Origin: Herbaspirillum hiltneri N3
GTDB lineage: Bacteria > Pseudomonadota > Gammaproteobacteria > Burkholderiales > Burkholderiaceae_D
Direction of reading: 5' to 3'
Assembly: GCF_001267925.1 (NCBI RefSeq)
Contig: NZ_CP011409.1
Coordinates: forward strand, 248,001 to 312,000
DNA: 64,000 nucleotides
The translations under genes and the position numbers were made by a program. Below the pieces are notes generated by a model. It saw only the letters and a program-made list of their open reading frames with translations. It made no database searches and was not told where the DNA came from. The stretch's first letter is position 1. Each line of letters begins with the position of its first letter. Shown piece after piece: positions 42,872 through 53,100 of this stretch.

Positions 42872-43966
42872 ATGTCATCTTTTCTTATTAGTTTCGTCAT
42901 TTCGGCGATCCTGACGTTGTTGGTCATCCGGCACGCCCATTTTTATGGCAGGGGACTGGACGTCGATCTGGGGGGAGTACAAAAAGTACATTCCCACGCA
43001 GTGCCCCGCATCGGCGGCCTGTGTATTTTTGTCACCGTCATCATCGCCAGCGGCATTACGGTGTTTCGCTCGCGCGAATTGGGTAGCCCTATTGGCTTGT
43101 TGCTGCTATGTTCATCGGTGGCTTTTCTAGGCGGGATTCTTGAAGATTTCACACGCAGGGTGAGTCCGACGCGCCGTTTGGGGCTGACGATGATCGCTGC
43201 GGCGCTGGGATATTTTCTGTTGGGCGCCAAAATTCAGCATATCCATTTGATTTCCGGCGAGTGGTGGTTAGGCTCGATCTGGCTTGCCTTGCCATTGACG
43301 ATTTTTGCAGTAGCCGGTATCGCCCACGCGGTTAATATTATCGACGGCTTCAATGGCCTGGCCAGTGTGGTGACGATCTGCATGCTGTTGTCCCTCGGTT
43401 ATGTAGCACTGCAAGTTAACGACAGTTTTGTGTTAATCATCGCGTTGATGGTGGCCGGAGCGACGGCAGGTTTTTTCATCTGGAATTTCCCGGCGGGAAT
43501 GATTTTTCTGGGAGATGGTGGCGCTTATTTTCTTGGTTTTGTGCTCGGTGAGTTATCTATTTTGCTGGTGATGCGTAACCCGGAAGTTTCCACGTGGTAT
43601 GCGCTGCTGCTGCTGATTTACCCGGTGTTTGAAACCTTGTTCTCGGCTTACCGGCGGGTTTTCTTGCGGGGCAAATCTCCCGGTATGCCCGACGGCATTC
43701 ACCTGCACAGCTTGATTTTTCGTCGCGTCGTAGTGTGGGCCGTTGGACGAGAAGACGCCCGCGCGCTTACTCGCCGCAATTCGATGACGTCGCCTTACCT
43801 ATGGTTGTTGTCTTTGCTGGCTGTGTTGCCCGCGACCTTGTTTTGGCGGCACACATGGGTATTGATGCTGTTCTCGTTGAGCTTCGTCGCAACGTATCTT
43901 TGGTTGTATGTGCGCATCGTCCGTTTCCGCGCGCCGCGCTGGATGATTCTCGGCAAGAAAAAATAA
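42872..43966 (+). CDS. Undecaprenyl-phosphate glycosyl-1-phosphate transferase (WecA/MraY family)
   Basis: A 364-residue inner-membrane protein with about ten hydrophobic segments. Family motifs are PRIGG (45-49), ILEDFTRRVSPTRRL (89-103), VNIIDGFNGLA (near 153-163), FLGDGGAYFLGF and DGIHLHSLIFRR. It would transfer a sugar phosphate (GlcNAc-1-P or another amino sugar-1-P) to undecaprenyl phosphate to begin an O-antigen. WecA-type starters are used with ABC exporters such as Wzm/Wzt. Which sugar it takes cannot be read. It is followed by a terminator-like hairpin. Confidence 0.9.
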   Translation: MSSFLISFVISAILTLLVIRHAHFYGRGLDVDLGGVQKVHSHAVPRIGGLCIFVTVIIASGITVFRSRELGSPIGLLLLCSSVAFLGGILEDFTRRVSPTRRLGLTMIAAALGYFLLGAKIQHIHLISGEWWLGSIWLALPLTIFAVAGIAHAVNIIDGFNGLASVVTICMLLSLGYVALQVNDSFVLIIALMVAGATAGFFIWNFPAGMIFLGDGGAYFLGFVLGELSILLVMRNPEVSTWYALLLLIYPVFETLFSAYRRVFLRGKSPGMPDGIHLHSLIFRRVVVWAVGREDARALTRRNSMTSPYLWLLSLLAVLPATLFWRHTWVLMLFSLSFVATYLWLYVRIVRFRAPRWMILGKKK

Positions 43967-43985
43967 TCCGTCGTTGGTAGCGCGT

Positions 43986-44012
43986 AAGCGGGGGCATATC
44001 TCCCGCTTTTCA
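43986..44012 (+). terminator. Probable terminator after the WecA-like gene
   Basis: AAGCGGG (43986-43992) pairs with CCCGCTT (44002-44008), followed by TTTCAATTTT. The loop is nine bases and the T-run is interrupted, so termination may be partial before the phosphomannomutase gene at 44037. Confidence 0.55.
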
Positions 44013-44036
44013 ATTTTGTGAATTGCAGGGTCAATC

Positions 44037-45413
44037 ATGACAAACGTATCTCCCTCCATCTTCAAAGCCTACGACATCCGCGGTATCGTAGGCCACACCC
44101 TCAACGCCGAGGTGGCAAAACAAATCGGCCAAGCCTTCGGCAGCGCAGCCTTGGCCAAGGGCCAGACCGCAGTCGTTATCGGCCGCGACGGCCGGTTGTC
44201 GGGGCCTGAATTGTCAGCGGCGCTGGCCGCGGGTCTGCAGGCATCCGGCGTTGACGTCATCGACCTCGGCGTGGTCGCCACGCCCATGGTGTATTTCGGC
44301 ACGCACGTGCTCGGTACGCAATCCGGCGTGATGGTCACCGGTAGCCACAATCCGCCCGACTACAACGGTTTCAAGATGGTGCTGGCCGGCGAAGCGATCC
44401 ATGGCGAGACCATCCAGGCGCTGTACCAGGCCATCGTGAAGAACAGCTTCGCCACCGGTGCCGGCAGCTATCGCACCCATGACATCCGCAAGCAATACAT
44501 CGACCGCATCGTCGGCGACGCCAAACTGGCGCGGCCGATGAAAATTGCCGTCGATTGCGGCAACGGCGTGGCCGGCGCCTTTGCCGGTGAACTGTATCGT
44601 GCGCTCGGCTGCGAAGTGACCGAGCTGTTCTGTGAAGTCGACGGCACCTTTCCCAATCATCATCCCGACCCGGCCCATCCGGAAAATCTGCAGGACCTGA
44701 TCCGCTGCCTGCAAGAGACCGATAACGAAATCGGCCTGGCCTTCGACGGCGACGGCGACCGCCTCGGCGTGGTGACCAAGGATGGGCAGATCATTTATCC
44801 GGACCGGCAACTGATGCTGTTCGCCGCCGATGTGCTGACGCGGCATCCGGGCCGTGAAATCCTCTACGACGTCAAATGTACGCGCCACCTGGCGCCGTGG
44901 ATCAGCGCACGCGGCGGACAACCGCTGATGTGGAAGACCGGCCATTCGCTGGTCAAGGCCAAGCTGCGCGAAACCGGTGCGCCGCTGGGCGGCGAGATGA
45001 GCGGGCACGTGTTCTTCAAGGATCGCTGGTATGGCTTCGACGACGGCCTGTACGCCGGCGCGCGCTTGCTGGAGCTGCTCAGCCGCGAAGCCGATCCGTC
45101 GGCGCTGCTGAATGCCCTGCCGCAATCGATCAGCACGCCCGAATTGCAACTGAAGCTGCAGGAGGGCGAGAACTTCGCCCTGATCGGGAAATTGCAAAAC
45201 GACGCAACATTCCCCGGCGCCGAACAGATCATCACGATTGACGGTCTGCGCATCGAATACGCCGACGGCTTCGGCCTGATGCGCTCCTCCAACACCACGC
45301 CGGTGGTAGTGCTGCGTTTCGAGGCCGAGACGGAGCAGGCGCTGGCGCGCATCCAGGACGAGTTCCGGCGCGTGATTCTGGCGGCCCGGCCGGATGTAGC
45401 CTTGCCCTTTTGA
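44037..45413 (+). CDS. manB: Phosphomannomutase / phosphoglucomutase
   Basis: A 458-residue alpha-D-phosphohexomutase of the AlgC/ManB type. The phosphoserine is Ser103 in VTGSHNPPDYNGFK; the metal loop is FDGDGDRLGVV; the sugar-binding GGEMSGHVFF loop is present, and the C-terminal phosphate site is in the RSSNTTPVVVLRFE segment. It interconverts mannose-6-P/1-P and possibly glucose-6-P/1-P, which would feed GDP-mannose (for gmd) and dTDP-glucose (for rfbA). It lies next to LPS core genes. Confidence 0.95.
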   Translation: MTNVSPSIFKAYDIRGIVGHTLNAEVAKQIGQAFGSAALAKGQTAVVIGRDGRLSGPELSAALAAGLQASGVDVIDLGVVATPMVYFGTHVLGTQSGVMVTGSHNPPDYNGFKMVLAGEAIHGETIQALYQAIVKNSFATGAGSYRTHDIRKQYIDRIVGDAKLARPMKIAVDCGNGVAGAFAGELYRALGCEVTELFCEVDGTFPNHHPDPAHPENLQDLIRCLQETDNEIGLAFDGDGDRLGVVTKDGQIIYPDRQLMLFAADVLTRHPGREILYDVKCTRHLAPWISARGGQPLMWKTGHSLVKAKLRETGAPLGGEMSGHVFFKDRWYGFDDGLYAGARLLELLSREADPSALLNALPQSISTPELQLKLQEGENFALIGKLQNDATFPGAEQIITIDGLRIEYADGFGLMRSSNTTPVVVLRFEAETEQALARIQDEFRRVILAARPDVALPF

Positions 45414-45458
45414 AAGGGGTAAGATGCTGGCCCACAGACAAATAATAGTGGGTTAGCC

Positions 45459-46454
45459 TTGAACATCCTGATCGTCCGCGTTTCGTCCCTAGGCGACGTG
45501 GTGCACAACATGCCCATGGTCGCCGATATCCGGCGCCATTATCCGGATGCCAATATCGACTGGGTGGTGGAAGAGGCCTATGCCAGCCTGATCCGGCTCA
45601 ATCCCCATGTCCGCAATATTATCCCGATCGCCCTGCGGCGCTGGCGCAAGAGTCTCGGTTCGGCTGCCACGCGCGCTGAAATCGCCGGCTTCTATCGCCG
45701 GCTGCGCCATGAAGCTTATGACCTCGTCTTCGATACGCAGGGCTTGCTCAAGACCAGCGTGGTGATGCGCATGGCGCGTCTGGCCCCCGGCGGCAAGCGT
45801 GTCGGGCTGGCCAACGCCACCGAAGGCTCGGGTTACGAGCCGCTTTCCAGGGTTTTCCATACACTGAGCGTGCCGGTCGGCCTGCGTACGCATGCAGTCA
45901 TGCGGGCGCGCACGGTGGCTGCAGTCGCGCTCGGCTACACGCCTGACGATGCGGCCGATTTTGCCTTGGGCATACCGATGCCGGACACGGCTCCGGCCTG
46001 GCTGCCGCCGCATCCTTACGCGGTGTTCTTCCACGGCACCGCGCGCGCCGCCAAGCAATGGGCGCCGGAGCACTGGGTTGCCGTGGCGCAGGCGCTGCAT
46101 GCGCGCAATTTGCCGGTCTTGCTGCCATGGGGCAATCCCCAGGAAAAACTGGCCGCTGAACGCCTCGCGGCGTTGATGTCGCAAGCGACGGTCCTGCCTG
46201 CGCTGCCGCTGATGGAGGCGGTCACGCTGGTGCGCCGCGCCGCACTGGTGGTTGGACTCGATACCGGCCTCACGCATATTGCCGCCGCTTATTGCCGGCC
46301 TACCGTGGAACTTTACTGCGACTCCCCGCGCTGGAAAACCGAAGGAAACTGGTCGCCTTTCGTCGCCAATCTGGGCGATACCGGCCATCCTCCTGATGTA
46401 GCGCAAGTACTGCTCGCCATCGATGGGGTATTGTCCGCCCAGGCTGCCGCATAA
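45459..46454 (+). CDS. waaC: LPS heptosyltransferase I
   Basis: A 331-residue GT9-family transferase that adds the first heptose to Kdo2-lipid A. The N-terminus NILIVRVSSLGDVVHNMPMVADIRRHYP (NILIVRVSSLGDVVHNMP) and the C-terminal VVGLDTGLTHIAAAYCRPTVELYCDSPRWKTEGNW (VVGLDTGLTHIAAAYCRP) are diagnostic. The start is TTG at 45459, since no ATG or GTG fits the family N-terminus. It is followed 40 bases later by the Kdo hydroxylase gene. Confidence 0.94.
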   Translation: MNILIVRVSSLGDVVHNMPMVADIRRHYPDANIDWVVEEAYASLIRLNPHVRNIIPIALRRWRKSLGSAATRAEIAGFYRRLRHEAYDLVFDTQGLLKTSVVMRMARLAPGGKRVGLANATEGSGYEPLSRVFHTLSVPVGLRTHAVMRARTVAAVALGYTPDDAADFALGIPMPDTAPAWLPPHPYAVFFHGTARAAKQWAPEHWVAVAQALHARNLPVLLPWGNPQEKLAAERLAALMSQATVLPALPLMEAVTLVRRAALVVGLDTGLTHIAAAYCRPTVELYCDSPRWKTEGNWSPFVANLGDTGHPPDVAQVLLAIDGVLSAQAAA

Positions 46455-46494
46455 CGCGGCAGTGGCGCACGGAACAACGAGGCATAATATCGAC

Positions 46495-47364
46495 ATGGAA
46501 TCGCAAATTATCGAAATCGGCGTCACCGACTGGCAGGTGACCGAACCGAATCCCGCATGGATCGCCGGCCTGGAAGGTGGCAAGGTGTTGTACTTCCCGC
46601 AACTGCCGTTCGAATTGTTGCCGGAAGAAAAAACCTTGCTGAAGCCGGAAATCCGCGACCCCAAGGTCCGCAACATCAGCCTGGACGCTGCCGGCCATCT
46701 GAAAGGCGCGGTCGGCGACACTGCCACGCAACTCGCGCTGGCGCTGATGATCGGGCGTTTCCGCGAACAAGCGCAGTCGCTGGTCTATTCGCTGCTGCCG
46801 AAATACAAAGGCGCATTGCGCCTGGCGCCGACCAGCTATCGTCCGACCCAAGTCGAGACGCGCGCGCAATCCTGGCGTGCCGATGACCGCCGCCTGCACG
46901 TTGACGCTTTTCCGTCGCGGCCGAATTACGGCGAGCGCATCCTGCGCGTGTTCAGCAATATCAACCCCGACGGCGTGCCGCGCGTGTGGCGTGTCGGCGA
47001 GCCGTTTGAAACCGTGGCGCGCAAATTCGTGCCGCGCGCCAAGCCTTATGTCGCGTGGCAGGCCAAGGCGCTCAAAGCGCTGCACGTGACCAAATCCCTG
47101 CGCAGCGAATACGATCACCTGATGCTGCAATTGCATGACGGCATGAAGGGCGACATGGCCTATCAGGAAAGCGCCGGCCAGGTCACCATGCCGTTCGCGG
47201 CCGGCTCGGTGTGGGTGTGCTTCTCGGACCAGGCGTCGCATGCCGTGATGTCCGGCCAGTACATGCTGGAGCAGACCCTGCACCTGCCCGCCGAAAAGCA
47301 ATATGACCCCACCGCCAGTCCGCTCGCCATCCTGAGCAAGCTCACCGGACGCCAGCTGGTCTGA
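46495..47364 (+). CDS. kdoO: Kdo 3-hydroxylase (KdoO) family, Fe(II)/2-oxoglutarate-dependent
   Basis: A 289-residue protein matching the Kdo hydroxylase family described in Burkholderia and Yersinia, which converts the outer Kdo of lipid A-core to the 3-hydroxy form (Ko). Iron ligands are H135-x-D137 (RRLHVDAFPSRP) and a likely distal His249 (DQASHAVMSGQY). The NYGERILRVFSNINP segment is typical. The start at 46495 is taken for family match; an upstream frame to 46423 overlaps waaC. Its stop overlaps the waaA start (TGATG), placing it with the Kdo transferase. Confidence 0.87.
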   Translation: MESQIIEIGVTDWQVTEPNPAWIAGLEGGKVLYFPQLPFELLPEEKTLLKPEIRDPKVRNISLDAAGHLKGAVGDTATQLALALMIGRFREQAQSLVYSLLPKYKGALRLAPTSYRPTQVETRAQSWRADDRRLHVDAFPSRPNYGERILRVFSNINPDGVPRVWRVGEPFETVARKFVPRAKPYVAWQAKALKALHVTKSLRSEYDHLMLQLHDGMKGDMAYQESAGQVTMPFAAGSVWVCFSDQASHAVMSGQYMLEQTLHLPAEKQYDPTASPLAILSKLTGRQLV

Positions 47365-48644
47365 TGCGCCTGCTTTATTCCGCGCTGTGGTGGATTGGCC
47401 TGCCGTTCGTGTTGCTGCGCCTGTGGCGCCGCGGCCGCAAGGAGCCGGGCTACCGGCAGCACATCGGCGAGCGCCTGGGGTTCTATGGTCACGCTGCACG
47501 CCAGTCCGCGCAGCCGCTGATCTGGGTGCACGCGGTCTCTGTCGGCGAGACGCGCGCGGCACAGCCCCTGATCGAAGCCTTGCTCCGAACCTATCCGCAA
47601 CATGCGATCCTGCTCACGCACATGACCGCCACCGGTCGCGCAACCGGCCGGCAGTTGTTCGAGGCGCAGGAGCGCGTGATCCAGAGTTACCTCCCCTACG
47701 ATACCGGCTGGATGTGCGCGCGTTTCCTGCGCCATTTCAAACCACGGATCTGCATCCTGATGGAAACCGAAGTCTGGCCGAACATGGTGCGCCAATGCGT
47801 CCGCCATGGCGTGCCGGTCGTGCTGGCCAATGCACGCCTGTCAGCCCGTTCGCTGCGTCGCGGCCAGCGGTTCGGCGCCATCCTGCTGGAGGCCGCCGCC
47901 GGCATCGACTGCGTCGGTGCGCAGTCCGAACAAGATGCCGAGCGCTTGCGCCTGTTCGGCGCGCGCCAGGTGCATGTGACCGGCAGCATCAAGTTCGATG
48001 TTGAAGCGCCGGCTGAGATGGTTGCACTGGGTCGGCAATGGCGGGTGCAGTTCGGCGAACGTCCGGTGCTGCTGTGCGCCAGCACGCGCGAAGGCGAGGA
48101 GGCGCTGGTCCTCGACGCATTGGCCAAGGTCGCGGATCGCAATTTTCTCACCGTGATCGTGCCGCGCCATCCTCAGCGTTTCGATGAAGTCGCAGCGATG
48201 GTTTCAGCGCGCGGGTTCGCCATGCAACGGCGCTCGCTGCTCGGTGCCGCCACGGTGGCTGCGGATACGGCCGTCATCCTGGGTGATTCAATGGGCGAAA
48301 TGGCGGCTTACTACGCGGCCTGCGAAACGGCTTTCATCGGTGGCAGCCTGCTGCCGCTGGGCGGACAAAACCTGATCGAAGCCTGTGCCCTGGGTATCCC
48401 GGTGCTGATCGGCGAGCACACTTTCAATTTCCAGATGATCAGCGATGATGCCGTCTTCGCCGGTGCCGCGTTGCGCGTCAACAGCGCGGCGGAGATGTTG
48501 CTGCAAGCGCAGTCGCTGTTCGCCGATGGCGAACGCCGCACGTCGATGGCGCTGCATGCGCGGGAATTCGCGCGTCGGCATCAGGGCGCTACTGAACGCA
48601 CCATGGCGATGTTGAATGGGATGCTGAAACAGGAAGACGTCTGA
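47364..48644 (+). CDS. waaA: 3-deoxy-D-manno-octulosonic acid transferase
   Basis: A 426-residue GT30 enzyme that adds Kdo to lipid IVA. An N-terminal membrane anchor (about 2-20) is followed by ERLGFYG, the catalytic-glutamate region HAVSVGETRAAQPL, METEVWPNMV and the C-terminal GGSLLPLGGQNLIEACALGIPVLIGEHTFNF (GGSLLPLGGQNLIEACALG), all diagnostic. It overlaps the kdoO stop by one base and is followed by a strong bidirectional terminator. Confidence 0.97.
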   Translation: MRLLYSALWWIGLPFVLLRLWRRGRKEPGYRQHIGERLGFYGHAARQSAQPLIWVHAVSVGETRAAQPLIEALLRTYPQHAILLTHMTATGRATGRQLFEAQERVIQSYLPYDTGWMCARFLRHFKPRICILMETEVWPNMVRQCVRHGVPVVLANARLSARSLRRGQRFGAILLEAAAGIDCVGAQSEQDAERLRLFGARQVHVTGSIKFDVEAPAEMVALGRQWRVQFGERPVLLCASTREGEEALVLDALAKVADRNFLTVIVPRHPQRFDEVAAMVSARGFAMQRRSLLGAATVAADTAVILGDSMGEMAAYYAACETAFIGGSLLPLGGQNLIEACALGIPVLIGEHTFNFQMISDDAVFAGAALRVNSAAEMLLQAQSLFADGERRTSMALHAREFARRHQGATERTMAMLNGMLKQEDV

Positions 48645-48683
48645 CGGGTTTTTTTCACGGAGCTCCGTCATGAAAACGGTCAT

Positions 48684-48715
48684 AAAAAAACGCCCCTTCT
48701 CAGGGGCGTTTTTTT
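48684..48715. terminator. Bidirectional terminator between waaA and the efflux operon
   Basis: A perfect 13-base stem (AAAAAAACGCCCC with GGGGCGTTTTTTT) closes a six-base loop TTCTCA. It ends waaA on the plus strand and the efflux channel gene on the minus strand. Confidence 0.93.
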
Positions 48716-48735
48716 GTTACGGCACAAAGGGTTAT

Positions 48736-50190
48736 TTACTTCGATCCCGAAGGCGTCGCCGCCACCGTCACCGAATTTTCATTCAACCCGCCACCCAACG
48801 CACGATACAAATCAATCGCATTGTTCAGACGCAACTGGCGCGCCTGGATCAGCGCCTGCTGGGCCGAGAACAAGTCGCGCTGCGCATCAAGCTGGTCGAG
48901 CGAGGAAGCGATGCCGTTCTTGTAGCGCAGGTCGGTCAGGTTCAGACGTTCCTGTTGCGCCTTGAGAAAGGCTTCCTGGGCTTCGATCTGTTCGTCCAGC
49001 GTGCCGCGTGCCACCAGCGCATCGGCGACTTCGCGGAAGGCCGTTTGAATGGTCTTTTCGTAAGTCACGATGGCCTGGTTCTTGCGCACTTCCGCAACGT
49101 CCAGGTTGGCGCTGTTGCGGCCGAAATCGAAGATCGGCAAACTCAGCTGCGGGCCGTAAGACCAGGCGCCCGAGCCGGAATCGAACAAGCCGCCCAGCGA
49201 ACTACTGGCGCTGCCGAAGGAGCCGGTCAGGCTGATGCGCGGGAAGAACGCAGCGCGGGCCGCGCCGATGTTGGCGTTGGCGGCCAGCAACTTCTGTTCG
49301 GCTGAGCGGATGTCCGGACGGCGTGTCAGCAGTTCCGACGGTACGCCGGCAGGGATGTCGGTGACGATGTTTTGCAGCGACAGATCCTGGCCTGCAGGCA
49401 GATCCTTGACGTTGGTGCCGACCAGCAGCGCCAGGGCGTTTTCCGCCTGGGCGCGCTGGCGCAGCAGCGTCGCCACCGACGTGCGGGCGGATTGCACCAG
49501 CGTGTCGGACAGGCGCAGGTCGAGGGCCGACGAGGCGCCGACGTCGAAACGCTTTTGTGCCAGGCCGAGGTTGGACTGGCGGCTTTCCAGCGTCTGCTGC
49601 GCCAGCTTCAGTTGCTCGGCGTAGGAACGCTCGGTCAGATACGCCTGCGCGACCTGGGACACCAGGCTGATCTGCACCGATTGCCTGGCTTCTTCGGTCG
49701 CCAGGTAAGTCGACAGCGCCGCATCCTTCAGGCTGCGTACGCGGCCGAAGAAGTCCAGTTCATAGGCCGGAACCGCCAGGCCGACCTGATAGCTCTTGGT
49801 GATCAGCGGTGAGCCGGTGGTCGACTGGCTGGCCGATAGGCGGGTGCGGGATTCGCTGCCGGTCGCGTTCAGCGTCGGCAGCAGGTCGGCACGGGCGATC
49901 CGATACTGCGCACGCGCTTCTTCGATGTTCAGTGCCGCAGTGCGCAGATCACGGTTGTTTTCCAGCGCGGCTGCGATCAGTGCCTGCAGGCGTTGATCAG
50001 GGAAGAACTGGCGCCAGCCGAGAGTGGCGGCGTCATACGCCGCCTGGCCCTTGGCGTCGGCCGGATAGCTGCCTTCGACCGGCGCTTGCGGGCGCTCGTA
50101 GGTTGGCGCCAGCGTGCAGCCGGACAAAACACCGACCACCAGCATGGCTGCGCTCAACTGCTTCAGGCGCAGGGTGGGAAACTTAAACAT
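48736..50190 (-). CDS. RND efflux outer-membrane lipoprotein, NodT/OprM family
   Basis: A 484-residue outer-membrane channel. The signal peptide ends in a lipobox, VVGVLSGC, so the mature protein is lipid-anchored at Cys. LAPTYERPQAPV follows, then two OEP repeats with the ARAQYRIARADLLPTLNATG and RRPDIRSAEQKLLAANANIGAARAAFFPRISLTG segments (as TRRPDIRSAEQKLLAANANI) diagnostic of NodT-type channels. The start at 50190 overlaps the RND permease stop by eight bases; an upstream in-frame Met at 50205 is less likely. Third gene of the acrAB-like operon. Confidence 0.93.
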   Translation of the reverse strand: MFKFPTLRLKQLSAAMLVVGVLSGCTLAPTYERPQAPVEGSYPADAKGQAAYDAATLGWRQFFPDQRLQALIAAALENNRDLRTAALNIEEARAQYRIARADLLPTLNATGSESRTRLSASQSTTGSPLITKSYQVGLAVPAYELDFFGRVRSLKDAALSTYLATEEARQSVQISLVSQVAQAYLTERSYAEQLKLAQQTLESRQSNLGLAQKRFDVGASSALDLRLSDTLVQSARTSVATLLRQRAQAENALALLVGTNVKDLPAGQDLSLQNIVTDIPAGVPSELLTRRPDIRSAEQKLLAANANIGAARAAFFPRISLTGSFGSASSSLGGLFDSGSGAWSYGPQLSLPIFDFGRNSANLDVAEVRKNQAIVTYEKTIQTAFREVADALVARGTLDEQIEAQEAFLKAQQERLNLTDLRYKNGIASSLDQLDAQRDLFSAQQALIQARQLRLNNAIDLYRALGGGLNENSVTVAATPSGSK

Positions 50191-53100
50191 TGTGGTCCTC
50201 CGCATCGATTTTGTGATGGGCGGCGTCCAGCTTGCGCTGGCGTTCGCTGCCTTTGAAGATTTTGCGCACGACGACGAAGAAGATCGGGACCAGGAACACG
50301 GCCAGTACGGTCGCCGTGATCATCCCGCCCATCACGCCGGTACCGATGGCGCGTTGGCTGGCGGAGCCGGCGCCGCTGGCGATGACCAGCGGCAGCACGC
50401 CGAGGATGAACGCCAGCGAGGTCATGATGATCGGACGGAAGCGCAGGTGCACCGCTTCCAGCGTCGCTTCGATCAGGCCCATGCCTTGCGCTTGCAGATC
50501 CTTGGCGAATTCGATGATCAGAATCGCGTTCTTCGCCGACAAGCCGACCACCGCGATCATGCCCACCTTGAAGTACACGTCGTTAGGCATGCCGCGCAGC
50601 GTCACGCCCAGCAGTGCGCCGAGAATACCCAGCGGCACCACCAGCATCACCGCCAGCGGGATCGAGGTGCTTTCGTACAGCGCCGCCAGCACCAGGAACA
50701 CGGCGATCAGCGACAGCGCATACAGTGCCGGCGCTTGCGAACCCGAGGTCTTTTCTTCCAGCGACTGGCCGGTCCACTCGAAGCCGAAACCGGCCGGCAG
50801 CTTGGCGACGAAGCCTTCCATTTCCGCCATCGCTTCACCGGTGCTGCGGCCAGGTGCTGCGCCGCCGGCGATTTTCATTGCCGGATAGCCGTTGTAGCGG
50901 ATCAGCTGCACCGGGCCGTTGATCCATTTCGACGTGGTGAAGGAAGAGAACGGCACCATGGTTCCGCCGCTGTTGCGGGCATACAGGCCGGCCAGATCTT
51001 CCGGTTGCAGACGACGCTTGGCGTCGGCCTGGACGATCACCCGCTGTTGACGACCCTGGTTCGGGAAGTCATTGACGTAGGACGAACCCAAGGCAGTCGA
51101 CAGCACGCTGTTGATGGTCGAGAACGGCACGCCCAATGCATTGGCCTTGTCGCGGTCGATGTCCAGTTGCAGCTGCGGCGCATCTTCCAGGCCCTCAGGA
51201 CGCACACCGGCCAGCACCTTGCTTTGCGAAGCCATGCCGAGGATCTGATTACGCGCCTGCACCAGTGCAGCATGTCCCAGACCGGCACGGTCCTGCAGAC
51301 GGAAGGTGAAGCCGGTCGCGTTACCCAGTTCAGGGATAGGCGGCGGGTTCAGCGGGAACACGATCGCATCCTTGATTTGCGAGAACGCGCCGAATGCACG
51401 GCCGGCAATGGCATCCGCCGATTGTGTCTTGTCCCGCTCGCCCCAGTCCTTCAGCGGCGTGAACACCAGACCCGCATTCTGACCGTTACCCGAGAAGCTG
51501 AAACCGGCAATCGCCACGACGTGTTCGACCGCAGGTTGCTTGAGGTAATAGTTTTCGATGGTCTTGATCACTTCCAGCGTACGGCCGGTGCTCGCGCCTG
51601 CCGGCAACTGCACGTTGGTGATGATGTAGCCTTGGTCTTCGTTCGGCAGGAACGATGCCGGCAGGCGCACATACAGCAAGCCCACGCAGCCGACGATGAT
51701 GGCGTACACGATCATGTAGCGGCCGGCCTTGGTCAGCATCTTGCCGATCACGCCCTGATAGCCGCTGGCAGTCTTGTTGAAGCGGCGGTTGAACCAGCCG
51801 AAGAAGCCTTTCTTTTCGTGATGATGGCCTTTTTCGACCGGCAGCAGGATGGTTGCGCACAGCGCCGGCGTCAGCGTGAACGCCATCAGCACGGAGAACA
51901 CCATCGACGCCACCATCGACAGCGAGAACTGGCGATAAATCGCGCCAACCGCGCCGCCGAAGAACGCCATCGGGATGAACACCGCGATCAGCACCAGCGT
52001 GATGCCGATCAGCGCGCCGGTGATCTGGCCCATCGCCTTGCGGGTTGCCTCTCGCGGCGACAGACCTTCTTCGCTCATGATGCGTTCGACGTTTTCCACC
52101 ACCACGATCGCATCATCGACCAGGATACCGATCGCCAGCACCATGCCGAACATGGTCAGCACGTTGATCGAGAAACCGAACAGCAGCAAGGTCGCGAAGG
52201 TGCCCATCAGCGCGACCGGCACGACGATGGTCGGGATGATGGTGTAGCGGATGTTCTGGAGGAACAGGAACATCACCAGGAACACCAGCACGATCGCTTC
52301 GATCAGGGTCTTGACCACTTCTTCGATCGAGATCTTGACGAACTTGGAGGTGTCGTAAGGGATGGTGTACTTCACGCCGGCCGGGAAATACTTGGACAGC
52401 TCTTCCATCTTCTTGTGCACGGCAGTGGCTGTGCCCAGCGCGTTCGCGGTCGGCGACAGCTGCACGCCGATGAACGAGCTTGGCTTGCCGTCGAGGCGGC
52501 CGGAGGTGTCGTATGACTGTCCGCCGACTTCAATGCGGGCGACGTCGCGCATGCGCACTGACGAACCGTCCGCATTGGCGCGCAGGATGATGTTGCCGAA
52601 CTGTTCCGGGCTGGTCAGCTGGCCGTTCACGACCACGGTCGCAGAAATCTGCTGCGAGGTCGGGCTCGGCAAGGCGCCCAGCGTACCGCCAGCCACCAGC
52701 GCGTTTTGCGCAGTGATGGCGGCAGTCACGTCAGCCGGTGTCAGGTTCAGGCCGATCAGCTTGTTCGGATCGATCCAGATGCGCATGGCGCGTTCGGTGC
52801 CGAACAGCTGCGCCTGGCCGACGCCGGGAACGCGTTTGACTTCGTTCAGGACGTTACGCGACAGATAGTCGCCCAGCGCCACCGGATCGAGTTTGCCGTC
52901 GGTCGACGACAAGCCGATGAACAGCAGGAAGTTGCTGCGCGACTTGGTGACTTGCACACCTTGTTGCGTCACAGCCGCGGGCAGACGCGCTTCGACGCGT
53001 TTCAGGCGGTTCTGCACGTCCACCGCGGCCAGGTCGGCATTGGTGTCCGGCGAGAAGGTCACCGTGATCTGCACCTGGCCGTTGGCCTGGCTTTGCGACT

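Noticed and set aside
45414..45458. CCCAC/GTGGG hairpin between manB and waaC as a terminator
   Set aside because: The stem is only five bases with a 12-base loop and no T-run, so termination is not supported.
50114..52516. An 800-codon open frame on the plus strand
   Set aside because: It is antisense to the AcrB-like gene and its His/Arg/Asp/Gln-rich product has no recognisable domain.
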